Positions 23,970 to 37,203 of a stretch of DNA of 64,000 bases are shown in pieces. Source of the stretch: Plantago ovata (taxonomy: Eukaryota > Streptophyta > Magnoliopsida > Lamiales > Plantaginaceae); contig CM051457.1 in NCBI GenBank assembly GCA_028274465.1, forward strand, positions 13,815,097-13,879,096, written 5' to 3'. Each line of letters begins with the position of its first letter. The stretch's first letter is position 1. The notes under the pieces are model-generated. The model saw nothing but the letters and a program-made list of their open reading frames with translations, had not been told where the DNA came from and searched no databases. A program made the position numbers and the translations under genes.

Positions 23970-26108
23970 TTTTTTGTAAAAGTTGGGAGTTTCTGGTACT
24001 TGCGGCATCAATGTGAGAACATAACTGGCTTATGGATATACTATGAAGATTTTGAATTTGAATGTTTTTACTTCTTACATAAAAGCCTAATAAACAGTTT
24101 GGATAATACGTTTTGCTTATAAGCTGCCTCTTTTGAATTTATCCAACCCAAAAGTACAATGCAGTTGTCTACAACTGACTATTAGGCTGTTTTCATACAG
24201 GGTCAGAACTCTAAATATGCAGGCTTCCTGACAACTAAAGAGCTCCTCCAAATTGTCGAAAGGCACAAAATCATTCCCTTCCTTTCATGATATTGTGATA
24301 AAGTGTGTTGATGATTTTCGCACATAAATAAGTTCTCTCTCTCAACAGGGATCATGAGGAGCCACTGATTAACCAGAGTGTGAATGACCTTCAGCATCTT
24401 GAGAATCAACTTCAACATGCACTGATACAAACAAGATCGACAAAGGTTTCTTCTATTTGAGACTCTTCTTAACACAAAATATTCTCCCGAGCTAAGAATT
24501 TCTTCATCCAATGAAAATCAATAGTTGTTCCATATACAGAACCATTCTGGACCACAGTAGTTACAGATAAATATGCTCTGGCCAACTGATTTCTCTGGTC
24601 CCACTACGATTGTTCACTTATGTACTAACAAATGGCTGACTGAGGGGAAGTGGTTAAAAAGCTCGAAAATTTTCTGTTGACCATGCTAAAAGCTCGAACT
24701 TTGTTGAGAGAATAGGTCAAATAATTTAGTGATGTGAACTTGTAACAAGTCTTTATTTGATTGAGTACCTGGATGAGCATAATATAATAGCCGAAGGCTT
24801 GCTGAGCTTTTTTATTGTGTGCCAGAATTATTGTTGATCATATCCTCGTATGAGCATTTTACATATTCTCGTCAACTGAATGTGATGATGTATTCCTTGT
24901 CTGATCTATGCAGTCAAATCTGCTGCTGGATTCCATATCAAACCTTCAAGAAAAGGTATGTGACACTGCTGGACATTAAACAGCCAACGCCTATTAAGCT
25001 AATAACTCTAGTGCTTGAGAAAACATCCTACAGTAGGTTTCTAATTAGACATGATGTTCTTGACACCACTGTTCTGACCAATAGATTATGAAATTTATTA
25101 CTTTTATTGATATTAAGCCTTGCTGAAGGTTCCCAGTTATGTCCTATTTACTGAAGTTATGCTGACAACTTGAGACTGTTTTCATGTGTTTCGGTTTAGA
25201 TAAAAAAAATATCCTTGGCTCGAATATCATTTTGATGTTTTGATGAATACTGTGAGTCATGGCTTGGTTGGAGTTTGAGTTGTAGAGCCTAATAAGAATA
25301 AATGTTCGCTGATGGCACAGATATGACTATAAAAACGGGTGAGATTTAACCTTAGTCATGAGCTCATTAGGGCATCTCGCATGTCTACTAGTATTATAAT
25401 TTATTAAAAGATTTAGTAGAATACTTTAGCAGAATGATTGCCTGACTCATCTGGGGCCTCGCATCGTTTTGAACATGATCGGACATTAGACAGATTCTCA
25501 TGTATTTTTCGTTGAACTATCTGAATTATGAATGTCTTACCTTCTACCAAAACCAGACTACTCATCACCCAGAGGACAGAATAATAACTTTCATCACGTA
25601 CAAACACGAAATATTAATGTGTATACTACTATTAATAAGCCAGCAGAAGTGAAAACAGTGAATGACTAATTAAGTTATGAACAGCTAGATAGAACAACTT
25701 ACGTGATCCTTTTGCAGGAAAAATCATTGGAAGAGGAGAAGGTGCTTCTGATGACGAATGAGGTGATCCAAAAGCTCCCCTCTCTATCCATGTTCTGCTA
25801 TATCTGTAAAATTTAGTTAATCAGTTTCTCACACATTGAATGAAGACCACAAGCAACTAGTATAGCAGTATTTATGTATTTGGTTCTCTCATTTTTTGAA
25901 CTTACAGCAGGTATCTAGAAATAAGGAACCCCCGAAGAGGCGAATAAAGTTGGCAATCGATCTCAACGCTCCAGCTAATGACGGAACGAGCAATGCAATT
26001 GATCTCAACACTAGTGCAGCTGGGGAAACAAACAATGCAATTGATCTCAACGCTACAGCCAATGATCAGGAAACAAGCAATGCGGTCGAAAAATCCAATG
26101 CTCAGTGA
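7143..26108 (+). CDS. FLC-like: MIKC-type MADS-box transcription factor, FLOWERING LOCUS C-like
   Basis: Seven exons read in phase: 7143-7330, 23733-23811, 24201-24262, 24349-24445, 24914-24955, 25718-25762 and 25911-26108, giving 236 residues (237 if the last acceptor is three bases earlier). Residues 1-61 are the MADS domain ([34 protein letters not shown]). Exon 2 gives [11 protein letters not shown] of the I region. Exons 3-6 give the K box, including [16 protein letters not shown] and [20 protein letters not shown], which resembles the FLC/MAF clade. Exon sizes (188-79-62-97-42-45) match the classic MIKC pattern. By family knowledge FLC represses FT and SOC1 until vernalization. Oddities: a 16.4-kb first intron full of antisense retroelements, a GC donor for intron 3, and a C-terminal tail of tandem AIDLN repeats. 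MADS type is certain; the FLC clade assignment is likely. Confidence 0.85.
9048..9360 (-). repeat. 3' LTR of the chromovirus (left on the plus strand)
   Basis: Begins TGTAACACTAACACTC and ends TGTCATGACA, so it has TG...CA ends. It aligns through most of its length with 13785 to about 14060 (shared words ACTCTATT, GTTCGATGAAC, CGTCCTAATTCGCG). On the minus strand a purine tract AAGGGAGAAA (9361-9370) sits directly before it, as expected of a polypurine tract. Confidence 0.8.
9486..9734 (-). pseudogene. Chromovirus integrase C-terminus and chromodomain-like remnant
   Basis: The frame reads [25 protein letters not shown], the GPY/F-to-chromodomain linker typical of gypsy integrases, followed by a weak chromodomain pattern (PKGIL near the expected PExIL). 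A 31-bp tandem duplication (9437-9467 and 9468-9498) overlaps its end. Confidence 0.75.
9986..10450 (-). pseudogene. Chromovirus integrase core remnant
   Basis: Two frames. The first contains [14 protein letters not shown] with the first catalytic Asp. The second has [22 protein letters not shown], where the family normally has Glu in the GQTE motif; here the position is Lys. Inactive. Confidence 0.8.
10740..11233 (-). pseudogene. Chromovirus RNase H remnant
   Basis: [16 protein letters not shown] corresponds to the family VETDASxxGxGAVLMQ, with the catalytic Asp replaced by Val. The end motif NKVVGALCR corresponds to NKVADALSR with Asp replaced by Gly. Frames are broken. Confidence 0.75.
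11246..12015 (-). pseudogene. Chromovirus reverse transcriptase remnant
   Basis: Clear RT blocks: [51 protein letters not shown], and later [11 protein letters not shown]. The frame shifts between 11623 and 11660. Both catalytic blocks are altered (D to N in SKIDL; FFDD to FFMR), so it cannot be functional. Confidence 0.88.
12247..13760 (-). pseudogene. Chromovirus gag, zinc knuckle and protease remnant
   Basis: The gag start region near 13753 reads MAGGTTNT and then a stop. 13351-13680 encodes a heptad-like stretch ([16 protein letters not shown]). The knuckle reads [13 protein letters not shown]. The protease region reads [15 protein letters not shown] where the family has VLIDSGSTHNFI. 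Many stops and frameshifts. Confidence 0.75.
13785..14060 (-). repeat. 5' LTR of the chromovirus (right on the plus strand), truncated outside
   Basis: Starts TGGAACACTAACACTC and follows the left LTR for about 270 bases with some substitutions and small gaps, then diverges before the TGTCATGACA terminus. Just inside it on the minus strand lies TGGTACCAG, a primer-binding-site-like sequence. Confidence 0.75.
14080..17150 (-). mobile_element. LINE A, L1-type non-LTR retrotransposon, degenerate
   Basis: Minus-strand frames give, from the right: an ORF1-like protein (16859-17128 starting [14 protein letters not shown], then [24 protein letters not shown] further left, the plant LINE ORF1 domain), reverse transcriptase palm (about 15300-15950; [21 protein letters not shown], and DLLLF in place of ADDLLLF), and the RT thumb (14080-14510; [29 protein letters not shown]). 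The endonuclease part is missing or unreadable and stops are frequent. An hAT-like element sits inside the RT region. Confidence 0.75.
14514..15296. mobile_element. hAT-like DNA element inserted in LINE A
   Basis: Begins TAGGGTTGGGCACGGG and ends CCCAATCATA, whose reverse complement begins TATGATTGGG. Imperfect 8-bp flanks GTCCATTG (14506-14513) and GTCTAGTG (15297-15304) match at six of eight positions, and removing the 783 bases brings two parts of the same LINE reverse transcriptase together. No transposase frame. Confidence 0.5.
17150..17756. other. Spacer between the two LINEs inside FLC-like intron 1
   Basis: Contains a 15-base T run near 17209. A motif CACCTTATTCACCACAACAA (17372) recurs imperfectly near 17651 and, beyond LINE B, near 21686. 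No gene. Confidence 0.5.
17757..21660 (-). mobile_element. LINE B, L1-type non-LTR retrotransposon, degenerate
   Basis: Minus-strand order from the right: ORF1 C-terminus with a knuckle (about 21332-21553, [16 protein letters not shown]), apurinic endonuclease (20404-21185; [27 protein letters not shown]), reverse transcriptase (18756-20340; [64 protein letters not shown]), and a zf-RVT domain (about 18050-18450; [18 protein letters not shown]). The 3' end carries AATAAA and a poly(A) tail, seen as poly-T at 17757-17774. Multiple stops and frameshifts. Confidence 0.88.
21690..23732. other. 3' part of FLC-like intron 1
   Basis: No domain or repeat recognised in six frames. Ends with a normal acceptor (TTTGTTGCAG). 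Short frames here have no support. Confidence 0.5.
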
Positions 26109-26478
26109 TGAGTTCCTGCAAGCAGATGAGATGGATGGCTAGCTAGCTAATAATAAGTACTACACAACTCATACTGGAGTGAAAGAAGCAAATTAATTTC
26201 CCCAAGTGTAGAATGAACGATTCGATTCGACAGCACAACATGGAGTAGCATAAACGGCTAGTACTTGGATGATTTCCTAAACGTGTACTGCCTAATTGCA
26301 AAGTTATTATGTGGGAATTAATGAATGTAATCATTGTTCGACAAATTTAATCTACTAATGAATGAAAATGGGGAAGTAAAATATGAAGGGACATCATTGA
26401 GACATAAAAACAAACAGTTGCCAGTGAAGAAATAACAGAGATGGTATCATCGTAACGGTACTACATATAGTACAACAT

Positions 26479-26544
26479 ACTCCAATGGAACAAATAGTAG
26501 AGGTTTAGTGAACTCCAATGGAACAAATAGTAGAGGTTTAGTGA
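26479..26544. repeat. 33-bp exact tandem duplication downstream of the FLC-like gene
   Basis: Two copies beginning ACTCCAATGGAACAAATAGT, period 33, with no mismatches seen. Confidence 0.93.
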
Positions 26545-27513
26545 ACTGACTCGTCGTGGATAGCTGAAATAGGCGCGAGTGTAACAGACGGAAGTTGGGG
26601 GAAATTGATTGAACATCACAGAGGAAGAGAGAGGTGCCGTAGCGGCTATTTGTATTCAACATCGAGGCCCATGGATACATATTACATCATCACACGTACA
26701 CAGACAGCCGGGGGCGGATCCGGAATCAAAGTTCGGGCCAAATTTATGGAGTACATGTACATTACATGAAGTCCAGTAATCATTGTAGCCCATAATTAAG
26801 GCTTCTTTTTTTATGTTGAATAGAGATACTTTTTCTGGAATTCCGATTATGATATTTTTTTTATAATTTTTGTTTTTATATAATTACTAGGAACCGTGTC
26901 ACACTCTATGCGTGTGAAGCGTAATCTTGTAAAACATTATTGTTTTATTAAATAATATATTGAAATAAATGGATTGAATATATAATTTTCACATAATGAC
27001 TTCAAACATAATAAAAAAAATAACTAATTGAGTAATTGAACTTAATATAAATGGTGTGCTATAAATGTATATAGTTTTTGTAGTTATACAATTAATAGTT
27101 TTGAATTGAACTATATTAGACATACAAAAAGTATTGTTCCGATGAGTTAAGAACAATCAGATACATCTCTAGACTTTGAAAACATTCAACTTCAAAATCT
27201 GCAATGCATCTTTTTCGCATGTTAATTGGTATTCTTCATCAGTTGAATATATTGTCAAGTGCTTCATAAAAACATTCTAGTTTCATAATATGATGTTTTT
27301 AGTTATTTTTATCGTATCATTTAAGAATAATTTAAGGTCAAAATGACCATCGAAAAAGTCAACAAAAGTGTTACATTTATTATTGGACGGAGGAAGTATG
27401 TCTTTTTTTGTAAGAACATATCATAGTTATTTTTTAAATTAAGTATAATACGTCATACAACTTTATGTTAAAAATAAAATTTGAGAAGAGAATAAATAAA
27501 AAATAAAAAAATT

Positions 27514-27690
27514 ACGTCAATAAGATTCGAACCCAACACCTTCAACTAAAATAATGATACAAATAATAGAGAAAAATCACGCCAACAAGATTCGAACCAA
27601 AGACCTTCAATAAAAATAATAATAAAAATAATGGAGAAAAATCACGCCAACAGGATTCGAATCTACATCTTTTGATTAACTAATGACACA
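27514..27690. repeat. 65-bp tandem repeat, 2.7 units, with box-B-like core
   Basis: Units start at 27514, 27579 and 27644, each with ACGYCAAYARGATTCGAA followed by an AAT-rich spacer. The GATTCGAAC core resembles a tRNA box B, but no matching box A was found. Confidence 0.85.
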
Positions 27691-28682
27691 TGTACGCACC
27701 AGATTGAAATTGGATAAGTAAGATCAACGGATTAAAATTGATTGGTAGGTCAATCAATTGAGTAAATCAACCGGTTTATTATATTACTTTAAGTAACGAC
27801 CAACTCACCACTATTTGGGTTAGTTATGTATGTAGGACTCACAGTTCGTGCGCTACAACGAGCTACAAAAACCGCACCAAATTTAAAGTTTTACTAGAAA
27901 TATTATGATCAACTAACCAAACTTTGACCTATATTTGACTTAAAAACACCCGAATAATTTGTCCAGAAAGCATTTGATAGAAAATAATCTGAATTAAATT
28001 TAATCGACCGGAGTTCATCCAATCTGAAATAAATTTGACCAAACTCATTTATTCCGAATTTACCCAAATTAAATTTATACTACGTTAGAAACAAATAGTT
28101 TCATATACGATAGCTCAAAGTAATAAAGATTTTGAAATTATTAATTTATAATTTATCATTTCATTTATTCAATTAACTTTGAATCCGAATTAACCCAATA
28201 AAAAATGATCTAAAATTTATAATTCAAACAATATTCGAATTTGACTAAGATCACTTTGGACGTACTTTCGCTGTTTCACTCTTTAAGATAATATTGTTTT
28301 GAGTCTAACAAATTCCATTATTATTAAACGTTAATCTTTATTTTAAACCACCGTAAAACAAATCACTTTGATGATGTAATTTATTTTACTTATAAAAAAA
28401 AAGAATAAAATGATATTTTCATTCCACTTAATGTAAAGCCAAATATTATGGTAGGCGGACCAACTACCCTTTGGTAAATATGAGGTACTTCCTCCGGTAA
28501 CTTATAAGAACCCAATTCATTTGTTGACTTTTTCGACGTCCAGTTTGACCTCAAATTAATTATAACTTATTGTAAAAAAAAAATTTTACAAAATTATATT
28601 ATGAAAGTACACTTCTTATATTTTCATAATATGAGTTTTAAAATTGGTTTTTTTTTCACAATAAATTATGATTGATTTGAGG

Positions 28683-29523
28683 GAATTTTACATCCACTAC
28701 CCCTACTAGACACTATAATTACGTCTAACCCCATCTTAGTCAATCTATTACATATGGGTCCAAAATCAGCTTCTTCCGTTGACCAAACTAAATGGAAATT
28801 TAGACCAAACATGGCCTTAAGATTTTTTATTGCAACTAGGCCCTTTGTTTCTTCTTTTTAATTTCATTTCTCTTCCTTCCTTTTTTTTTTGCTTTCCTCT
28901 TCCGTTCTCTAGAATACTGGTCGAAGCTCCGGTCAGTCGGAGTCGGAGTTGTACAGCTCCGATTGATCGGAGCTGTGACTTGCTTCGATCAATCGGAGCA
29001 GTGCTCCTCCGATTTGATAGGAGCTTTACAGCTCCGATCGATCGGAGTTGTGACTAGCTCCGATCAGATCGGAGATGTGACTAGCTCCAATCGATCGAAG
29101 ATGTGACTAGCTCCGATTAGATCGGATTTGTTACCAGCTCCGATCTGATTGGATTTTTTTTAGTGATATTTTAAAATAAAAAATTTATTAGGGCTTAATT
29201 GCAATAAAATCTAGGACAAATTTGGAATATAAAGAAGTTATATGCTTTGCGTTGAATTATTAAGTGCCAAATTGGTAAAATTAAAACAATTGTGAGGCTA
29301 ATGTGTAATTAATGAAAATTGGAGTTGTTTGGTCAAAGTCAGAATTCAATATTTGACCAAGGGTAAAAATGTCTTTACATTGATTTAATTCGCCAAAAGT
29401 AAAATTCGTGGGTTTAGGTGTAATTAAATCTATCTAACAAGGGTGTTGGATGTAATTGTTTGGCTAACGAGGGTCTATCTTTAATAAAACGAACTACCAA
29501 GGATAGTATATGTAAGAACCCCC
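28683..29523. mobile_element. Non-autonomous TIR transposon inserted in the Stowaway MITE
   Basis: Flanked by a perfect 8-bp duplication ATTTGAGG (28675-28682 and 29524-29531), which fits hAT and is near the MULE size range. The ends are related inverted sequences (GAATTTTACATCC on the left; GGGGGTTCTTACATA as the reverse complement of the right). No transposase. The middle carries a palindromic tandem array (28925-29153). Confidence 0.8.
28925..29153. repeat. Nine-unit array of palindromic 23-30 bp repeats
   Basis: Units are variations on AGCTCC-GATCGATC-GGAG followed by a spacer such as TTGTGACT or ATGTGACT. Each core CTCCGATCGATCGGAG is a near-perfect dyad. Unit length and sequence drift along the array, best kept at 29029-29110. 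Confidence 0.9.
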
Positions 29524-29880
29524 ATTTGAGGTCAAACCGGACATAAACAAAATCAGCAAAATGAAATGGAGTTATTCAAAGTTACCGGAGGAAGTACTTC
29601 ATTCACATAAGACCTCATATAAGACACTGAACAATCTCATTACAAGTTTGAGAAATGAAATCAAAATTTAACGAGTAAAAGCTAAAATAGAGAAATTTAC
29701 AACTTGTTTGGCACTAATTTAACAACTCGCTAATGTCTAACAAAAATGGGTCAAACGAAATAAGAAAACATCACAATTCCATATCATAGTAATGATAACG
29801 TGATAATTCACTTCACAAAAGAAATTACTCGTAGACGGTTAATAAGCACCCTAGTTTATTTAGTACAGTACTACTACATA

Positions 29881-30107
29881 GGCAAGCTCTGTTCTTTTCA
29901 TCTGAAAATTGATAAAAATAAATTCAGTTCAGATCAGTTCAGTTCACTTCAAATCAGTTCAGGTGTATTAAGTTCAGTTTAGATTTTGCTAATAGTGTTT
30001 TGTACTACAAATAATTTCAGTTCAGTTAAGATCCATTCAGTTCAGATCAATTCAATTCATTTCAGATCAGTTCAGTTCAGACTTTTCCAGACGAATAGAA
30101 CAGAGCC
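29881..30107. mobile_element. Tourist-like (PIF/Harbinger) MITE, copy A
   Basis: Ends GGCAAGCTCTGTTC and GAACAGAGCC are inverted repeats. ATA flanks both sides (29878-29880 and 30108-30110), a 3-bp target duplication. The interior consists of CAGTTCAGATCAGTTCAG-type words plus TACTACAAATAATT shared with other copies. Confidence 0.78.
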
Positions 30108-30110
30108 ATA

Positions 30111-30830
30111 GTACCTAACCTACTATAAGCATAGAAGCATGTGAAAATATAATCCAGTACTCAAAGTTGAATTCCTTGTCCCATCCCATCCCGCACAATT
30201 GCGAATGGCGCCGTTCCCGTGTAGAAATACACTATTGTCTAACAAGAACGACAAATTTCAGATCTAAGATTATGATTAGCAAATTAGTAAAGTTCTTGTT
30301 TTGTCTGCTAAGTTTTATACTCGGTATGTTCTTGTATCTGAACTTTTTTACCTCTTCCTAGGTACGTACTTGTATACTTAAGAGTACTCCGAAACAGGAA
30401 TATAAAATTATTACTAATATGTCGAAATATGACAAAGAAATAAAATAGACTAAAATATGGTGTAACTGTTGTAGTGCATATGAAATATTCGATTTAAATG
30501 ATTCGTTTGTAAAGTCTAACTAGCATATTTTATAGAGGGAGTCAACAAATTGAGTAAACATCGTAAATGTAAAGAAAGTCAGAGTGAAACTGAGGAGGAG
30601 TGAAATTTAAGGAAGGAAAAGATAAAATAAAATGTTAGCATAAATTTGAGTGAAAATGGCATAGTGAAAGCAAAGTGGTTTTGGAGTGGACGGTCAAAAA
30701 GCAGAGGGACAGAGAGACAAGGACCAGTCAGATAATAATTATTTGTACATTAAACTAACATTTTCCGCTTATTCTTATCTGCTTTCGGCTCCTTTCTTCT
30801 TCTTCTTCCTTCTTCCTCAGTCCACTTTCT
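30111..30830. other. Intergenic and promoter region of the SHAGGY-like kinase gene
   Basis: No gene recognised. A CTTCTTCTTC pyrimidine tract near 30800 lies close to the presumed transcription start of the kinase gene. No convincing TATA box was chosen. Confidence 0.4.
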
Positions 30831-30910
30831 AGCACCAGTTTACCAATCCACAACCAGATTTGCCCAATTCCTCTTCAGCCGCAGAACCTTTGGTTCCTCT
30901 TATTTCACAG

Positions 30911-31332
30911 GTAGCTAACTTCATTTCTAGTATTTTCTACGTTGTGTAGTTTCTAGATTTTGAGAAACTATTGCTTACTTTTCTCAGATCTCTTCGTGTT
31001 TTGACTGTAATTGTGGAAAATTGCTTACCCGATCTACTTATAAAATTTTCCTATAATTTCCTAGTTTGATGCTACTGGAATGTGTGCTCAGATCCACATA
31101 CTAAAACTAGAAAACTTCATTTTCTCATTTTTTGTTGACCTCAAAGAGATCTTTCTCAGTAACATTATCCCATTTCCTTTTTGATAAACATAGATTGTTC
31201 AACAGTATTAGTTACACTTTCTCTTAATTTTAGTGTATATATTGGCGCATTATTTTTGCTGTTTGATCGAATTGTGTAATCTAGCTTTTTTCTTTTTCTA
31301 GTTGTCTAACTTAAAGTTGTAATTTATTGCAG
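30911..31332 (+). other. Intron in the 5' untranslated region of the SHAGGY-like kinase
   Basis: A donor CACAG|GTAGCT at 30911 and an acceptor ATTGCAG ending at 31332 fit a leader intron 81 bases before the start codon. This is inferred from splice signals and base composition only. Confidence 0.5.
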
Positions 31333-31413
31333 ATAGTTTCTGTTTTTTCATGTTTACGGCATCTCTTTTTTCGTAATTGGTTAACTGCGTTCTGATCTAG
31401 AGTAAGGGGGGAA

Positions 31414-35352
<3,939 letters not shown>

Positions 35353-36480
35353 TGATCTTTGGTCTGTGGTTTGTGAAAAATGCAACGGGAGAGATTTACT
35401 AGGGGAAATGTTGTATGTTGCCTGCCAAATGTAATCTACTTTGTCAATCTAAGGTTTCTTCTATTTTTTACTGAAATTTCAGTGTAGTACCGGATAACAA
35501 GAACGAGAAGGTTATTAGTTGAGGTATTTCTGCATTAGTGTGGATATCTGACCAATTTTTTTTCTTTTCCTAATCCATCACTGTACTGTAAGTGTTGCTG
35601 ATTGTAATCTGACTTACGTTTATGTTGCAAGCATTTGTTTACTGTTGTAAATATGAACAGCGATGAACTAACTGATGTTTACAGTGTGTTTAAGCTTTAA
35701 GGGAGCAGCATTACTTACAGCTATGGTCGGTACTTGGTTCCATAGTTGGACTTGTACCCATTCGGCGCTCTTTCAAACTCCCCCGGTCGCGATGTTGAGT
35801 TCACTGATCTGTTCCAGTTAGTAAAACAGTGGTTTAGTATTTACATAGCCAATGAAATCTAGCTTTCGGTTTACCTCGTCTATTATAACTTTTATCCAAT
35901 TTTTACCTCAATCAGCATTGTTAAGTAAGCCCACATGAGGGAAGAAGTCAACTTATTTTCCCTTTTCTTTTCCCTCATCATTCTGGCGTTTGGTAGTCAC
36001 CTTCGTCTAATTTGCAGGAAAGTTTTATCTCCGCCTACCATTTCCCCATCTCCCGCACAAACAACGGTTGTAAATGCTCCCGATAACTGAATCCCAATCG
36101 AATCGTACTGAAGAATTTGGTCAGCCATGGATTAAATCTCTAGGTATTTGTCAAATACTCTGTGATTACCCTCTTACATTTAAATATTAATTTTGATGTG
36201 ATTTCCATTTGGTTATTGTTGCCGTGTGATTAGGTTAATCGGAAGGTTTGAAATCTGTTGTGCTTCTGGATGGTTTTGTAAAGTGCGTGTAAGCGTGTTC
36301 CCCAATTGAACAATTTGTGAAATTAGGGTTCTTCTGAATAAGTTAATTTGGGGCTTTTATTGAAAAAGAATTTCATGAATACGGTTGTGTCCGCTAGTAT
36401 ATAGCAATTGACATGTTTGTGCTTAAGGTTCGAATTATTGCACATAATCACATATTATAGAGAATTTAATTGTAGTTCAT
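35353..36480. other. 3' flank of the kinase gene and intergenic sequence
   Basis: The first 300 bases or so are probably 3' untranslated region. The stretch 35930-36360 has a moderate base composition, with no readable domain; it could hold non-coding exons of a lost gene but I cannot support this. Confidence 0.4.
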
Positions 36481-36516
36481 TAGCGAAAATTGCCTAAAAC
36501 TGAACTACGCTTTAGA

Positions 36517-36540
36517 CCTCCTGCATATGTATGCAGGAGG
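36517..36540. repeat. 24-base near-perfect palindrome
   Basis: The arms CCTCCTGCATA and TATGCAGGAGG pair with only a two-base centre disturbed. A related ATATGCAGGAG occurs at 37078-37088, and forms of TTTAAACGC and GCTTAAACGCAG occur in both orientations nearby, suggesting a degraded inverted-repeat element between about 36490 and 37090. Confidence 0.75.
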
Positions 36541-37203
36541 CGCGTTTAAGCTGCCATAAATTTGCAGTGGTTCCTATAACCGCGCTGCAGTTTAGTTGGT
36601 TGGCGCCTGGTGGACTCCATTGAAAAGTGGAGTCCACTATTGTATTTTATTTTTCTTTCTTTTTAAATTTTTTCCGGTTTTAATTTTAAACGGTCATAAC
36701 TTTTAAAATAAAAATGCTAAAAATAAATAAAAATTATCAACGGATAGAACTTTTCGAGATCTATAAATAAACATCAATCTTGGATATGTTTGCTCACATC
36801 TTTTGCCACTCATTTTTCCTTTCATGTTCGGTAAAAGTTAACGTAATATATTCGTAATTTTCATCTATAAGCTTCATTTCGTACAACATTATTTACAACA
36901 AATCTTCATTCTATTTTACCAAAATAATTTAAAAAAAATTTAAAAAATGACGTGGCAGGGCTTAGCCTCGACTTAGCCGCGTTTAAACAGTGACTGATGC
37001 GGGCGAAAACTGCTTAAACGCAGCTAAGTCCAGTTTAAGCCTACTGGCCTTAGCTTTATCTGATGCGGATGGTCTTATATGCAGGAGTATAGGTTTAAAA
37101 ACAGATGTAAGAGAGCATCTTAATTCTTACATCTTTTACAACTTACATCTTAAAAACAACCGTCTATTACAAGTTGGATTGGAACTGAGTTTAGATCCGA
37201 AGT

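Larger units (their letters stand above)
26109..28487. other. Intergenic, 3' flank of the FLC-like gene, with small repeats
   Basis: Probable 3' untranslated region to about 26340. Then a 33-bp tandem duplication (26479-26544), GGGGCGGATCCGGAATC near 26709 that resembles an hAT element end, a Stowaway-like end (GGACGGAGGAAGTA near 27385), and a 65-bp triplication (27514-27690). No gene recognised. Confidence 0.5.
28488..29594. mobile_element. Stowaway-type MITE split by another DNA transposon
   Basis: TA flanks at 28486-28487 and 29595-29596. Ends read CTTCCTCCGGTAAC and, reverse complemented, CTTCCTCCGGTAAC, a perfect match over the first 14 bases, with long inverted repeats continuing inward (TTTGACCTCAAAT against ATTTGAGGTCAAA). 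Removing the insert and one 8-bp duplicate leaves 258 bases, almost the 257 bases of the intact relative at 50951-51207. Confidence 0.88.

Noticed and set aside
28925..29153. Regular repeats suggestive of a CRISPR array
   Set aside because: Eukaryotic nuclear context, no unique spacers of constant size, units are palindromic and drift; it lies inside a plant transposon.
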